A DNA stretch of 64,000 nt. Source: Alphaproteobacteria bacterium (GTDB lineage Bacteria > Pseudomonadota > Alphaproteobacteria > Ferrovibrionales > Ferrovibrionaceae). Both the position numbers and the translations under genes were made by a program. The stretch spans positions 1-64,000 of the forward strand of contig CANJGB010000013.1 in assembly GCA_947473805.1 (NCBI GenBank). Reading direction: 5' to 3'. The notes under the pieces are model-generated. The model made no database searches and had not been told where the DNA came from. It worked only from the letters and a program-made list of their open reading frames with translations. Positions 35,474 through 45,905 of the stretch are shown here, in pieces (positions within the stretch are counted from its first letter, which is position 1; each line of letters starts with the position of its first letter).

Positions 35474-36099
35474 CGGGCCTTGGCCGTCTCGATGCGCTTG
35501 CGGAGCGCTTCCAGCAGGCCCTGGACGCGGCCGCCGTTGTTCTGGATGACCGACGAGAATTCCTGGTTGTGGGTCACCAGCAGGCTGACGCCTTCGGCCA
35601 TCACGTCAACCACGCGATACCCGCCGTCCGTCTTGCGGACCCGCCAGTTTACGCCGTAGACCGGTCCGGTGCCGGATGGCGGCTCGATCGACGAGATGAC
35701 CAGTGCATCGCGGTCTGATTCGGTCCGTGAGTTCTTCACGTTGAACTTCTCGCCGCTGAACTTGGAAAAGCGAGACGCGTAAATCCGGATCAGGTACTCG
35801 CGGTAGAGATCCTGGAATTCCTTGCGCTGTTCGTCGTTCGCCTGGTTCCAGTAGCGGCCCAGGACGGTACGGCTGACCGTGTCGGTATCGACATACTCGA
35901 CCAGCATGCCGTGGAACTTGGTTTCGCGGCTGCCCTGGTCCAGCGACTTGTCGACCAAGATGTTGATGACTTCATCGCCCAGCGAGCGGATGAAATCCTC
36001 AGGCGAGGCATTCGACACCACAGCTTGTGCGCTGCCAAGGCAGAGCATTGCGGCGACGCCGGCGGTAAACAGGCGTCGTATCAGGGCGTGGGTCAACAT
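35470..36099 (-). CDS. mlaC: MlaC-type phospholipid-binding periplasmic protein
   Basis: A 209-residue exported protein with a signal peptide ending near residue 26 (LCLGSAQA). The body matches the MlaC/Ttg2D (toluene tolerance Ttg2) family: SLDQGSRETKFHGMLVEYVDTDTVSRTVLGRYWNQA and EFQDLYREYLIRIYASRFSKFSGE. It shuttles phospholipids across the periplasm between MlaA at the outer membrane and the MlaFEDB transporter. It lies 20 bp after mlaA on the same strand; mlaFEDB genes are not in the window. Confidence 0.92.
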   Translation of the reverse strand: MLTHALIRRLFTAGVAAMLCLGSAQAVVSNASPEDFIRSLGDEVINILVDKSLDQGSRETKFHGMLVEYVDTDTVSRTVLGRYWNQANDEQRKEFQDLYREYLIRIYASRFSKFSGEKFNVKNSRTESDRDALVISSIEPPSGTGPVYGVNWRVRKTDGGYRVVDVMAEGVSLLVTHNQEFSSVIQNNGGRVQGLLEALRKRIETAKAR

Positions 36100-36119
36100 G
36101 GCGGCGTGTCTGTCGAGAT

Positions 36120-36965
36120 TCAGTTGGCCGCGACGACCGAGCGCTTCGAAATGCCGTCATCGTTCTGGATGTTCGTCAGCGGCACAGTCGGATAGGGCGC
36201 GGTGTCGCTCGGCAGGGCGCCGTTGCGAATCTCGTCCATCCGGCGCTGGCGGACCAGGCTGCGGATCGCGGCATAGAAGTCAATCGACTGCGCTTCGATG
36301 TCGTCCAGGGTCTTGATGTTCCGCGAACGCACATCGACCGCGTTCACGACCGTGCGGGTGATCGGGAACCAGATCTGGTCGTTACGGTTGGCGATGTAGT
36401 TGAACGGATCGGCCAGGCTGTCGACGATGAGGCCGCCCAGATCTCGCGGATTCGACGGGCCGAGAATCGGCAGCATCAGGTAGGGGCCGTCTGCGGCGCC
36501 CCAGACTGCGAGGGTCTGGCCGAAATCTTCTTCGGCCTTCGGCATGCTCGGGACGATTTCAAGGAAACCGCCAAAACCGACCAAGGTGTTCGTCAGGAAG
36601 CGGCCCGTCGCCTGGCCCGCGCGCTCGGGATTACCCTGCAGCAGCGAGTTGGCGATGTTCAGCGGTTGCTTCAGGTTGTCGAGGAAGTTGCGCACACCGG
36701 TCTGCACCGGACTCGGCACGGCGTCACGATAGACGGTAGCGACCGGACGGAGCAGAACAGTGTCGAAGCCACGATTGAACGCCCAGATGCTCCGGTTCAA
36801 CGGCTCCAGCGGATCGTTCGCTTCGTAATAGGCTTGGCGGGCAGCCGGATCGCTCTCGGGCGGCGGGCTCGCGCACGCAGCAGCCAGACCGGCAAGCGTC
36901 AGCGTCAAAGCGAGGCGAACGGCCGCCTTGCCAAACCGCGACAAACCCAATTCCTGATCAAACAT
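36120..36965 (-). CDS. mlaA: MlaA (VacJ) outer-membrane lipoprotein
   Basis: A 281-residue lipoprotein of the MlaA/VacJ family, which removes misplaced phospholipids from the outer leaflet. The start at 36965 gives a normal lipoprotein signal peptide with the lipidated Cys31 (GLAAAC). The conserved ANDPLEPLNRSIWAFNRGFD and the DFGQTLAVWGAADGPYLMLPILGPSNPRD regions are clear. A longer frame from 37058 would place 31 odd residues before the signal peptide. It is upstream of mlaC on the same strand. The 60-residue C-terminal tail is longer than in E. coli. Confidence 0.92.
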   Translation of the reverse strand: MFDQELGLSRFGKAAVRLALTLTLAGLAAACASPPPESDPAARQAYYEANDPLEPLNRSIWAFNRGFDTVLLRPVATVYRDAVPSPVQTGVRNFLDNLKQPLNIANSLLQGNPERAGQATGRFLTNTLVGFGGFLEIVPSMPKAEEDFGQTLAVWGAADGPYLMLPILGPSNPRDLGGLIVDSLADPFNYIANRNDQIWFPITRTVVNAVDVRSRNIKTLDDIEAQSIDFYAAIRSLVRQRRMDEIRNGALPSDTAPYPTVPLTNIQNDDGISKRSVVAAN

Positions 36966-37202
36966 TGTGCAACGGTCCCCGAACCGCGTATGCGCCACCA
37001 GTTTCGGCCGGACTGAGAAGCAAGAGCCGACCAAATCTGATTTTGTCATAGTACCCAAATAGTTAGCAGATTACTAACGGGCGAAGCAGCCTTGCGTCCC
37101 GCGGTTTCCCCCGAATCGCCGCGTCTCCGCTTGGCCCATGGAATATCACGGCAAACGTCCGGCTTCGAGTGAGCGCCATCACGCCCAGCGGAATTGCCCG
37201 GC

Positions 37203-37224
37203 GTTGTTGCGGATTAGCAACAAC
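37203..37224. promoter_or_regulatory. Perfect palindrome upstream of the methionine operon
   Basis: GTTGTTGC-GGATTA-GCAACAAC is a perfect 8-bp inverted repeat about 65 bp before the regulator/methyltransferase start. It may be a regulator site or a hairpin. It does not fit a SAM-II riboswitch that I could fold by eye. Confidence 0.4.
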
Positions 37225-37257
37225 ACAGGGTTGGAAAACTATCTACAAAGAAATAAA

Positions 37258-37273
37258 CATATGCTTATATATG
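37258..37273. promoter_or_regulatory. AT-rich inverted repeat, candidate ArsR-type operator
   Basis: CATAT-GCTTAT-ATATG: a 5-bp inverted repeat in an AT-rich stretch 17 bp before the start of the regulator gene, overlapping where the promoter or ribosome loading region should be. ArsR-family repressors usually bind AT-rich palindromes near their own promoter. The assignment is by position only. Confidence 0.4.
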
Positions 37274-37289
37274 ATCACCGGAGGGCGCT

Positions 37290-38231
37290 TTGGACGAACT
37301 TATGGCCAGCCTGCGCGCAGTTGCCGAGCCAACCAGGCTGCGGCTTCTGTCATTGTGCGCGGATTCAGAGCTGACGGTCAGCGAGCTGACCCAGATCCTG
37401 GGCCAGAGCCAGCCGCGTGTGTCCCGCCACCTGAAGCTTATGGTCGAAGCCGGTCTCCTGGCCAAATTCCGTGAAGGCATATGGTCATTCTACGGTCTGG
37501 CTACGACCGGGGCCGGAGCGCAGTTGTCGAGCCGGCTTCTGGAGCTGATCGTTCAGGACGATCCGGTCGTTAAGCGCGACCTGGCCCGGCTGGAGGAGAT
37601 CAAGCAGGCAAGGGCCGAGGAGGCGGCGTCCTATTTTCGGGCCAATGCGGCGCACTGGAATGAAATCCGCTCACTCTATGTCGATGAGGCGGACGTTGAG
37701 GCTCACCTGTTGAACCTGGCCGGCGATCAGCCGATCGATCAGTTTCTCGATATCGGCACTGGCACGGGCCGCATCCTGCAGATTTTTGCGCCGCACGTCC
37801 GCCATGGCCTGGGCGTCGATCTGAGCCGGGAAATGCTCGCCATTGCCCGCGCCACCCTGGAAAAGCACCGGCTGCGCCATTGTCAGGTGCGTCAGGCGGA
37901 TATGTACAACCTGCCCATGGCGCCTGAATCGGCCGACTTCATTACCATTCACCAGGTGCTTCATTTTGCCGATTCACCTGCCGCGGCGGTGACGGAGGCG
38001 GCGCGCGTGCTAAAACCCGGCGGCCGCATGGCGGTGGTCGATTTCGCGCCACACGACCTTGAGCATCTGCGCGAGAAGCGCGCGCATCGCCGGCTGGGTT
38101 TTGCCGACGAGGAGATTGAATCCTGGTGTACGACGGCAGGACTGGAAGTCCTGCCGACACATCACCTGGCCGGCACGCCGCTGACCGTCAGCATCTGGCA
38201 GGCGCGGCGGCCCGGACCGACGTTGAACTGA
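37290..38231 (+). CDS. ArsR-type regulator fused to SAM-dependent methyltransferase
   Basis: A 313-residue protein with an N-terminal ArsR winged helix (residues 3-85: VAEPTRLRLLSLCADSELTV, ILGQSQPRVSRHLKLMVEAG) and a class I methyltransferase domain (residues 130-310) with the SAM motif FLDIGTGTGRILQIFAPH. It begins the metF-metH operon, so it probably senses SAM or SAH through the methyltransferase fold and controls methionine synthesis. A GGAGG lies five bases before the TTG at 37290; ATG 37302 is an alternative. Two palindromes in the upstream region are candidate operators. Confidence 0.88.
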   Translation: MDELMASLRAVAEPTRLRLLSLCADSELTVSELTQILGQSQPRVSRHLKLMVEAGLLAKFREGIWSFYGLATTGAGAQLSSRLLELIVQDDPVVKRDLARLEEIKQARAEEAASYFRANAAHWNEIRSLYVDEADVEAHLLNLAGDQPIDQFLDIGTGTGRILQIFAPHVRHGLGVDLSREMLAIARATLEKHRLRHCQVRQADMYNLPMAPESADFITIHQVLHFADSPAAAVTEAARVLKPGGRMAVVDFAPHDLEHLREKRAHRRLGFADEEIESWCTTAGLEVLPTHHLAGTPLTVSIWQARRPGPTLN

Positions 38232-38241
38232 GGAGTTAGCC

Positions 38242-39153
38242 ATGGCGCCCGTTTCCAACGCCCTTACCCAGTCGCCGGTCGCGCCGGCCGGCCGGTTGAA
38301 GGTTTCGTTCGAGTTCTTCCCGCCGAAGACGGCGGAAATGGAGCAGAACCTGTGGCAGGCCCTGCTGCGCCTGGTGCCGCTGGGGCCGCGTTTCGTATCG
38401 GTGACCTATGGCGCCGGCGGCACTACGCGCGAGCGCACCCATGCCACGGTGACCCGCATCCGCCGCGAGACCGCGCTCGAGCCCGCCGCCCACTTGACCT
38501 GCGTCGGCGCCAGCCGTGGCGAGGTTGACGAGGTGGCGCGCCAGTATCTCGACGCCGGCATCAACCATATCGTCGCGTTGCGCGGCGATCCGCCGCCCGA
38601 CCAAGGCGGCCGGTTCGTGCCGCATCCGCAGGGCTATGCCAATTCAACCGAACTGGTTGCGGGCCTGCGGCGCGTCGGCAATTTCGAGATCAGCGTCGGC
38701 TGCTATCCAGAACTGCACCCCAGCTCCACTTCGCCGCGGGCAGAGTTGGAGTATCTGAAGCGCAAGGTCGATGCCGGTGCGACCCGCGCGATCAGCCAGT
38801 ACTTCTTCGACGTCGAGACATTCCTGCGCTTCCTCGACCGTGCACGTTCGGCCGGCATCACCGTGCCCATCGTGCCGGGCATTTTGCCGGTGACCAATTT
38901 CAAGCAGGTGGTGAAGTTTTCGCAAGTTGCCGGCGCCAGCGTGCCGGCGTGGCTGGCTGACCTGTTCGATGGGCTGGACGACGACGTGGAGACGCGCAAG
39001 ATGGTGGCGGCGACCGTTGCGGCCGAGCAGTGCCGCCGCCTGCAGGCCGAGGGCCTGGACGAATTCCACTTCTATACCTTGAACCGCGCCGACCTGACCT
39101 TCGCGATCTGCCACATCCTCGGCGTCAGGCCTGCGCCCGTTCTGCCGGAGTAA
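38242..39153 (+). CDS. metF: Methylenetetrahydrofolate reductase
   Basis: A 303-residue flavoprotein that reduces 5,10-methylene-THF to 5-methyl-THF, the methyl donor for MetH. The conserved start [17 protein letters not shown], the [14 protein letters not shown] segment, [19 protein letters not shown] and [10 protein letters not shown] are present. It follows the regulator gene by ten bases and precedes the first metH piece by five, so the operon is tight. Confidence 0.97.
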   Translation: MAPVSNALTQSPVAPAGRLKVSFEFFPPKTAEMEQNLWQALLRLVPLGPRFVSVTYGAGGTTRERTHATVTRIRRETALEPAAHLTCVGASRGEVDEVARQYLDAGINHIVALRGDPPPDQGGRFVPHPQGYANSTELVAGLRRVGNFEISVGCYPELHPSSTSPRAELEYLKRKVDAGATRAISQYFFDVETFLRFLDRARSAGITVPIVPGILPVTNFKQVVKFSQVAGASVPAWLADLFDGLDDDVETRKMVAATVAAEQCRRLQAEGLDEFHFYTLNRADLTFAICHILGVRPAPVLPE

Positions 39154-39158
39154 GCGCC

Positions 39159-40237
39159 ATGATCGATCTTTCGCCCGCGAACCGCGCCGCGCGACGCGCC
39201 GCCATCGAGGCGGCGGCAAAGCAGCGCATACTCGTGCTGGATGGCGCCATGGGGACGATGATCCAGCGCCTGAAGCTGACCGAAGCTGATTATCGCGGCG
39301 ACCGTTTCAAGGACCACCCGGTCGATCTGAAGGGCAATCACGACCTGCTGAACATTACGGCGCCCGACAAGATCAAGGGCATCCACCGCCTCTATTTCGC
39401 GGCGGGCGCCGATATTGTCGAGAGCAACACATTCAGTTCAACGTCGATCGCCCAGTCCGAATACAAGCTGGAGCATATTGCCTACGAGTTGAACGTCGCC
39501 GGCGCACGCGTTGCGCGTGAGGCAGCTGACGAGTTCACCGCGAAGGAGCCGAACAAGCCACGCTTCGTCGCCGGCGCCATCGGGCCGACCAGCCGCACCG
39601 CGTCGATCTCGCCCGACGTAAATAAGCCGGAGTTCCGGAACGTCGATTTCGACACCCTGCGCGAGGCTTACAAGGAAGAAACCCGGGGCCTGATCGCGGG
39701 GGGCGCCGACCTGATCCTGATCGAGACGATATTCGACACGCTGAACGCCAAGGCGGCGATCTTCGCGGTCGATGAAGTGTTCGACGAACTCGGCTATACG
39801 CTGCCGCTCATGATCTCGGGCACCATCACCGACGCGTCCGGCCGCACCCTGTCGGGCCAGACGACCGAGGCGTTCTGGAACAGTCTGCGCCATGCGCGGC
39901 CGTTTTCGATCGGGCTCAACTGCGCCCTGGGTGCCGACCTGATGCGTCCCTATATCGCCGAACTGTCGCGGGTGGCCGACGTGTACATCAGCTCGTACCC
40001 GAATGCAGGCCTGCCGAACGAGTTCGGCGAGTATGACGAACAGCCGCACCAGACCGCCGGCCATCTGTGCCAGTGGGCGAAGGACGGCCTGGTGAACATC
40101 GTCGGCGGCTGCTGCGGCACGACGCCTGACCATATCAAGGCGATTGCCGATTCCGTCGCTGGCGTGAAGCCGCGCGTCCTGCCGGCGCGCGAGCGGCGCC
40201 TGCGCCTGTCTGGCCTCGAACCCTTTGAGTTGCGCGC

Positions 40238-40241
<4 letters not shown>
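39159..40241 (+). CDS. Methionine synthase, homocysteine-binding part (split MetH, N-terminal)
   Basis: A 360-residue protein equal to the first domain of MetH, the homocysteine S-methyltransferase module. It has [20 protein letters not shown], the [16 protein letters not shown] stretch and the zinc ligands: a cysteine in the GLNCALGAD segment and the pair in [12 protein letters not shown]. The rest of MetH is in the next gene, which starts inside its stop codon (ATGA). This two-gene MetH is known from other Alphaproteobacteria. There is no frameshift: both parts have proper starts and stops. Confidence 0.95.
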
Positions 40242-42931
<2,690 letters not shown>

Positions 42932-42967
42932 ACGGCGTAAACACCTTGATCGCGCAACAAGTGAAAT

Positions 42968-43002
42968 AGCGTCAGCGGCAACGTGGCGCTGTTTCTCTTT
43001 TT
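42968..43002 (+). terminator. Rho-independent terminator of the methionine operon
   Basis: AGCGTCA and TGGCGCT form a 7-bp stem (one G-T pair) around the loop GCGGCAACG, followed by the T-rich tail GTTTCTCTTTTT. It lies 36 bp after the metH stop codon. Confidence 0.75.
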
Positions 43003-43034
43003 GATGCAGTCGGCGATATTTTGTATCGCAGAAA

Positions 43035-43058
43035 CCGCAGTTTTCTGCGGCGGTAACC
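43035..43058. other. Overlapping inverted repeats before the protease gene
   Basis: Two competing hairpins share this sequence: CGCAGAAA with TTTCTGCG, and CCGCAG-TTTT-CTGCGG. They lie between the metH terminator and the protease promoter region, about 70 bp before the start. They could be part of a leader or a second terminator; I cannot decide. Confidence 0.35.
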
Positions 43059-43128
43059 ATTTTTGCCGGCAATTTCATACGGCCACTCATGGTAAAAAAC
43101 CCGTTATCAGTGACTGGGTGTTTTCCTG

Positions 43129-44259
43129 ATGGGTCGTCGGTCAGTTGCGTTTGCGATCGCCGCGTTTTTTGCTGCCGGGCTTGGCCTTGGCGGCGTCGCC
43201 TTGGCGTTGCCCGACGGCTATGGCCGGTTGACCCCGCAGGAGCGCGGCTCCGTTGATCAAGTCTGCGGCAGGCTCGGCGATGCCGGTTCGTCGCCGTGGC
43301 TGTCCTGCGTCGAGCGGCAGCTTGGCGCGCTCGATGCGATGAACGGCCGCCCGCGCACCGATCTTATGCGCCCGGAAGACCGCGCCGCCGCTGAACAGTT
43401 CTGCAAGTCGTCAATGGCGGCTGGCCCCGCGGTTTACTACCGCTGCCTTGATCGGCAGGTCACCCGCTTCGTTACACCGGCGCAGTTGAGCAAGCCGGTC
43501 GAGGCGCCCGCGGCCTCGCCGTATGTTGCCGCAGCACCTGCGCCGGCCGAGGTGCATCAACTGTCGGTGTCGAAGCAGACCGCCAAGGACCCGGTCGCTG
43601 CGCTTGGTGTCGCGTCGCCGTCCATCCACGACAGTACCGAATGGCCGAAATGGGGCGGCATCGCTGTTCCCAACATGCCGGCGCGTATCGCGACCAAGAC
43701 GCTCGACCCTGCCGAATTGTTCGAGAAGGCCGGACGCTCGATTTACGTCACCCTGGCGGCGAAATCGATCGAAGACCTGCGCGCGCTCAAGGAAGTGAGC
43801 CAGGCATCGGCCGTGGCCATCGCACCCGACATGCTGGTCACCAATTGTCACGCGGTGAAGGACCGCCCTGTCATCATCGTCGCGCAGGACGGCAAGTACA
43901 CCAATGCCTTGCTGCACCGCGCCGACGTCGAGACCGATCGCTGCTTCCTCAACGTGCTCGATGGCGGCCTGACGCCGGTGGCTGGCGTGCGCAGTTTCGA
44001 TCAGCTCAAGGTCGGCGAGCGCGTCTATACGATTGGCGCGCCGCGCGGGCTGCAGCGTACCCTGGGCGAGGGGCTGGTTTCAGGCCTGCGCACCCAAAAA
44101 GGCCTGAAGCTGATCCAGACCAGCGCGGTCATGGCGCCGGGCTCGTCCGGTGGCGGGCTGTTTGATGTCCACGGGAACCTGGTTGGTGTTACAACGTTCG
44201 CGCTTGGAAGTGGCGAACAGATGAATTTCGCAATCGCCGCGGCCGAATACTGGCGCTAA
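43129..44259 (+). CDS. Exported trypsin-like (S1C/HtrA-type) serine protease with duplicated Cys motif
   Basis: A 376-residue protein with a signal peptide or anchor (residues 5-27). The C-terminal half (195-376) is a chymotrypsin-fold protease with the triad His241 (LVTNCHAV), Asp270 (VETDRC) and Ser340 (APGSSGGG), as in HtrA/Deg enzymes but without a PDZ domain. The N-terminal region carries two copies of a motif with cysteines 14 residues apart (C46/C60 and C92/C106) and shared LTP/MRP-ER and C-x-x-RQ elements, likely disulfide-linked helical hairpins. A Pro/Ala linker follows. Periplasmic quality control or signalling is possible; substrate unknown. Confidence 0.85.
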   Translation: MGRRSVAFAIAAFFAAGLGLGGVALALPDGYGRLTPQERGSVDQVCGRLGDAGSSPWLSCVERQLGALDAMNGRPRTDLMRPEDRAAAEQFCKSSMAAGPAVYYRCLDRQVTRFVTPAQLSKPVEAPAASPYVAAAPAPAEVHQLSVSKQTAKDPVAALGVASPSIHDSTEWPKWGGIAVPNMPARIATKTLDPAELFEKAGRSIYVTLAAKSIEDLRALKEVSQASAVAIAPDMLVTNCHAVKDRPVIIVAQDGKYTNALLHRADVETDRCFLNVLDGGLTPVAGVRSFDQLKVGERVYTIGAPRGLQRTLGEGLVSGLRTQKGLKLIQTSAVMAPGSSGGGLFDVHGNLVGVTTFALGSGEQMNFAIAAAEYWR

Positions 44260-44279
44260 GGGCGCCTCCGGGGGATCGG

Positions 44280-44672
44280 ATGCTGCGACGTTTCTTTGTG
44301 CTTTCTGGAATTCTGCTGCTGGGCGCTTGCGCAGCGCCTTACGACCCGTCGCCAGCCAAGCTCTACACCGTGTTTTTCGAACCTGACAGCGATGTGGTCA
44401 ACGCGCTCGGGCGCGGCGTCGTGGCCCAGGCTGCGTCGGACATGACGGGCAAACAGGGCACGCGCCTCAGTGTCGTCGGCTACGCCGACCGCAATGGCAC
44501 GGCCGAGGCCAATCTGGAACTGTCCAAGCGTCGCGCCGCTGCCGTGGCCAAGCTGTTGGTCGATGCCGGTGCTCCGGAGGCAAAGGTGTTCAGCGCCGGC
44601 CGTGGCGAGGAACTGCTCGTCAGCGAGCCGAATTATGGCCGTCGCGTCGTGATCGAACTCTACCACCCATAG
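44280..44672 (+). CDS. OmpA-family lipoprotein
   Basis: A 130-residue lipoprotein. The signal peptide ends in LLLGAC with Cys17 as the lipidated residue. The rest is an OmpA-type peptidoglycan-binding domain: VFFEPDSDVVN, SVVGYADRNGTAEANLELSKRRAAAV with the conserved NxxLSxxRA pattern, and the final GRRVVIELY. It should tie the outer membrane to peptidoglycan, similar to a short Pal. It follows the protease gene by 20 bp and is probably co-transcribed. The next feature is rnpB. Confidence 0.9.
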   Translation: MLRRFFVLSGILLLGACAAPYDPSPAKLYTVFFEPDSDVVNALGRGVVAQAASDMTGKQGTRLSVVGYADRNGTAEANLELSKRRAAAVAKLLVDAGAPEAKVFSAGRGEELLVSEPNYGRRVVIELYHP

Positions 44673-44720
44673 TCCACGCTATTTGACCCGGCCGCCCCGA
44701 AGCGGTAACCGTCTCCCTGA

Positions 44721-45112
44721 TGTCAGAGGGCTGGATGGCCGCTGGCCCCGGCGCAAGCCGGTGCTGGAGGAAAGTCCGGGCTCCACGGTAAGACGGTGCC
44801 GGGTAACGCCCGGCGGGGGCGACCTCAGGGAAAGTGCCACAGAAAACAAACCGCCACGCGGTTTCGGCCGTGCGGCAAGGGTGAAAAGGTGCGGTAAGAG
44901 CGCACCGCATTGCCGGTAACGGCGATGGCAGGGCAAACCCCACCGGGAGCAAGACCAAATAGGGGTGGCGGTTCGCGCAAGCGGACAGGGCTTTATCGGT
45001 CTGCCGCCCGGGTCGGTCGCGCGAGGCGCCTGGCAACAGGCGTCCCAGAGGAATGGTCATCTATCCTGCCGCAGGGCAGGGGGACAAAACCCGGCTTACA
45101 GGCCCTCTGACA
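44721..45112 (+). ncRNA. rnpB: RNase P RNA (class A)
   Basis: The ends TGTCAGAGGGC (44721-44731) and GCCCTCTGACA (45102-45112) form the P1 stem. Inside are the universal elements: GAGGAAAGTCCGGGCTCC at 44767-44784, CACAGAAAACAAACCGC, the AAGGGTGAAAAGG segment, CCAGAGGAATGGTCAT, and GGACAAAACCCGGCTTACAGGCC near the end, which includes the RCCA-contacting GG of L15. The length of about 392 nt fits class A. It processes the 5' ends of tRNA precursors. It lies directly upstream of the dcw cluster. Confidence 0.97.
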
Positions 45113-45338
45113 TCTTCGATTTGCCCTAATTGCGCCATGGCGTTGCCGCCGGCGCAGCCCAGTAGTGGGTCTACGGCAAGACAAGAACAAAAACAGAACA
45201 GTATTGATTTGGGCCTTCATGGGCAAAATTCGGCCTTGGCGCCGATTTGGACTGCCTGCGCGCCCGGCTCGGCAGATGGGCGGCAAGTCAAACCATAGCC
45301 AAGTTCTTGAAACGCCCCGATTTTTACTGGTATGACCG
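45113..45338. other. rnpB-mraZ intergenic region, left part, no gene
   Basis: No supported protein gene. A GAAC-N7-GAAC sequence lies at 45185-45199. A 38-codon frame at 45219-45335 exists but has no ribosome binding site and no recognisable composition. No obvious intrinsic terminator for rnpB is seen directly after its P1 stem. Confidence 0.5.
45185..45199. promoter_or_regulatory. GAAC-N7-GAAC, candidate LexA (SOS) box
   Basis: GAAC-AAAAACA-GAAC matches the direct-repeat LexA box described for Alphaproteobacteria (GTTC-N7-GTTC on the other strand). It lies about 275 bp before mraZ and 70 bp after rnpB in non-coding DNA. LexA binding here is not shown; about two such sequences are expected by chance in 64 kb, but far fewer in the short intergenic space. 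Confidence 0.4.
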
Positions 45339-45379
45339 TTGACGCCCATAATTTCCCATGATATCCCATACCGTCCCAT
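45339..45379 (+). promoter_or_regulatory. Candidate mraZ promoter with four MraZ-type boxes
   Basis: CCCAT occurs at 45345, 45355, 45365 and 45375, exactly every ten bases; on the minus strand these read TGGGA, TGGGA, TGGGA and TGGGC-type units separated by five bases, the pattern bound by the MraZ repressor (TGGGN repeats with 5-nt spacers). A possible -35 element TTGACG (45339-45344) with a weak -10 TATCCC 17 bp later would place the boxes inside the promoter, consistent with autorepression. The boxes are about 85 bp before the mraZ start. Confidence 0.72.
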
Positions 45380-45461
45380 GCTGAGACGGACGATTCGCAC
45401 CACAAACTGTGCGATTCGCTGATCCGAACCGGGGATGCGGGCAGGCGGTGGGAGAGTGGCG

Positions 45462-45905
45462 GTGGAGCAGTTTCTCTCCACGTTCACCAACAAGATCGAC
45501 CGGAAGGGGCGCGTCTCCGTTCCGGCCGAGTTCCGCGCCGTGCTGTCTGCGCGCAAGTCGACGCGCATCCTGCTGTTCCCCGCCGTTCACTACGCCGCCG
45601 TCGAAGGGGCTGGGGACGACTACCTCGCCGAACTCGACCGCCAGATCGCGTCGCTGCCGCCGCTCTCGCAGGAGCGCGACGACCTGATGTTCTCGATCAA
45701 GCCGTCGATCCGCTCGTTCCAGTGCGATCCCGAAGGTCGCGTTGTGCTGGCGGAAGACCTGATCGACCATGCGGGCCTGAGCGAACTGGTCTGCTTCGTC
45801 GGCATCGGCGATAGCTTCCAGCTCTGGAATCCCGAAGCCTGGCGCGTCCATCGCCAGGCAGCGCTTGCGCGCAGCCGCAGCCTGCGCGGCGCGGTACGTA
45901 CGTGA
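45462..45905 (+). CDS. mraZ: Transcriptional regulator MraZ
   Basis: A 147-residue DNA-binding protein with two SpoVT-AbrB-type halves: [18 protein letters not shown] (near residues 7-24) and [25 protein letters not shown] (near 83-107). It represses its own dcw operon through TGGGN repeats. The GTG at 45462 was chosen because GGGAGAG lies six bases upstream and the protein then starts like other MraZ ([13 protein letters not shown]); an ATG at 45435 is the alternative. It overlaps rsmH by GTGA. Confidence 0.95.
   Translation: MEQFLSTFTNKIDRKGRVSVPAEFRAVLSARKSTRILLFPAVHYAAVEGAGDDYLAELDRQIASLPPLSQERDDLMFSIKPSIRSFQCDPEGRVVLAEDLIDHAGLSELVCFVGIGDSFQLWNPEAWRVHRQAALARSRSLRGAVRT

Noticed and set aside
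36966-37058. N-terminal extension of MlaA
   Set aside because: The 31 extra residues would precede a complete lipoprotein signal peptide, so the internal ATG at 36965 is the likely start.
37059-37289. SAM-II riboswitch in front of the methionine operon
   Set aside because: I could not fit the short pseudoknot consensus to the sequence; palindromes suitable for protein binding are present instead.
37966-38258. Minus-strand frames opposite the end of the regulator-methyltransferase gene
   Set aside because: They are antisense shadows without motifs.
45053-45298. 81-codon frame overlapping the end of rnpB
   Set aside because: It overlaps conserved RNase P RNA sequence and has no coding character or ribosome binding site.
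45219-45335. 38-codon frame after the LexA-type box, considered as an SOS division inhibitor like SidA
   Set aside because: It has no ribosome binding site, no membrane helix and an Arg/Pro-rich composition unlike known inhibitors.
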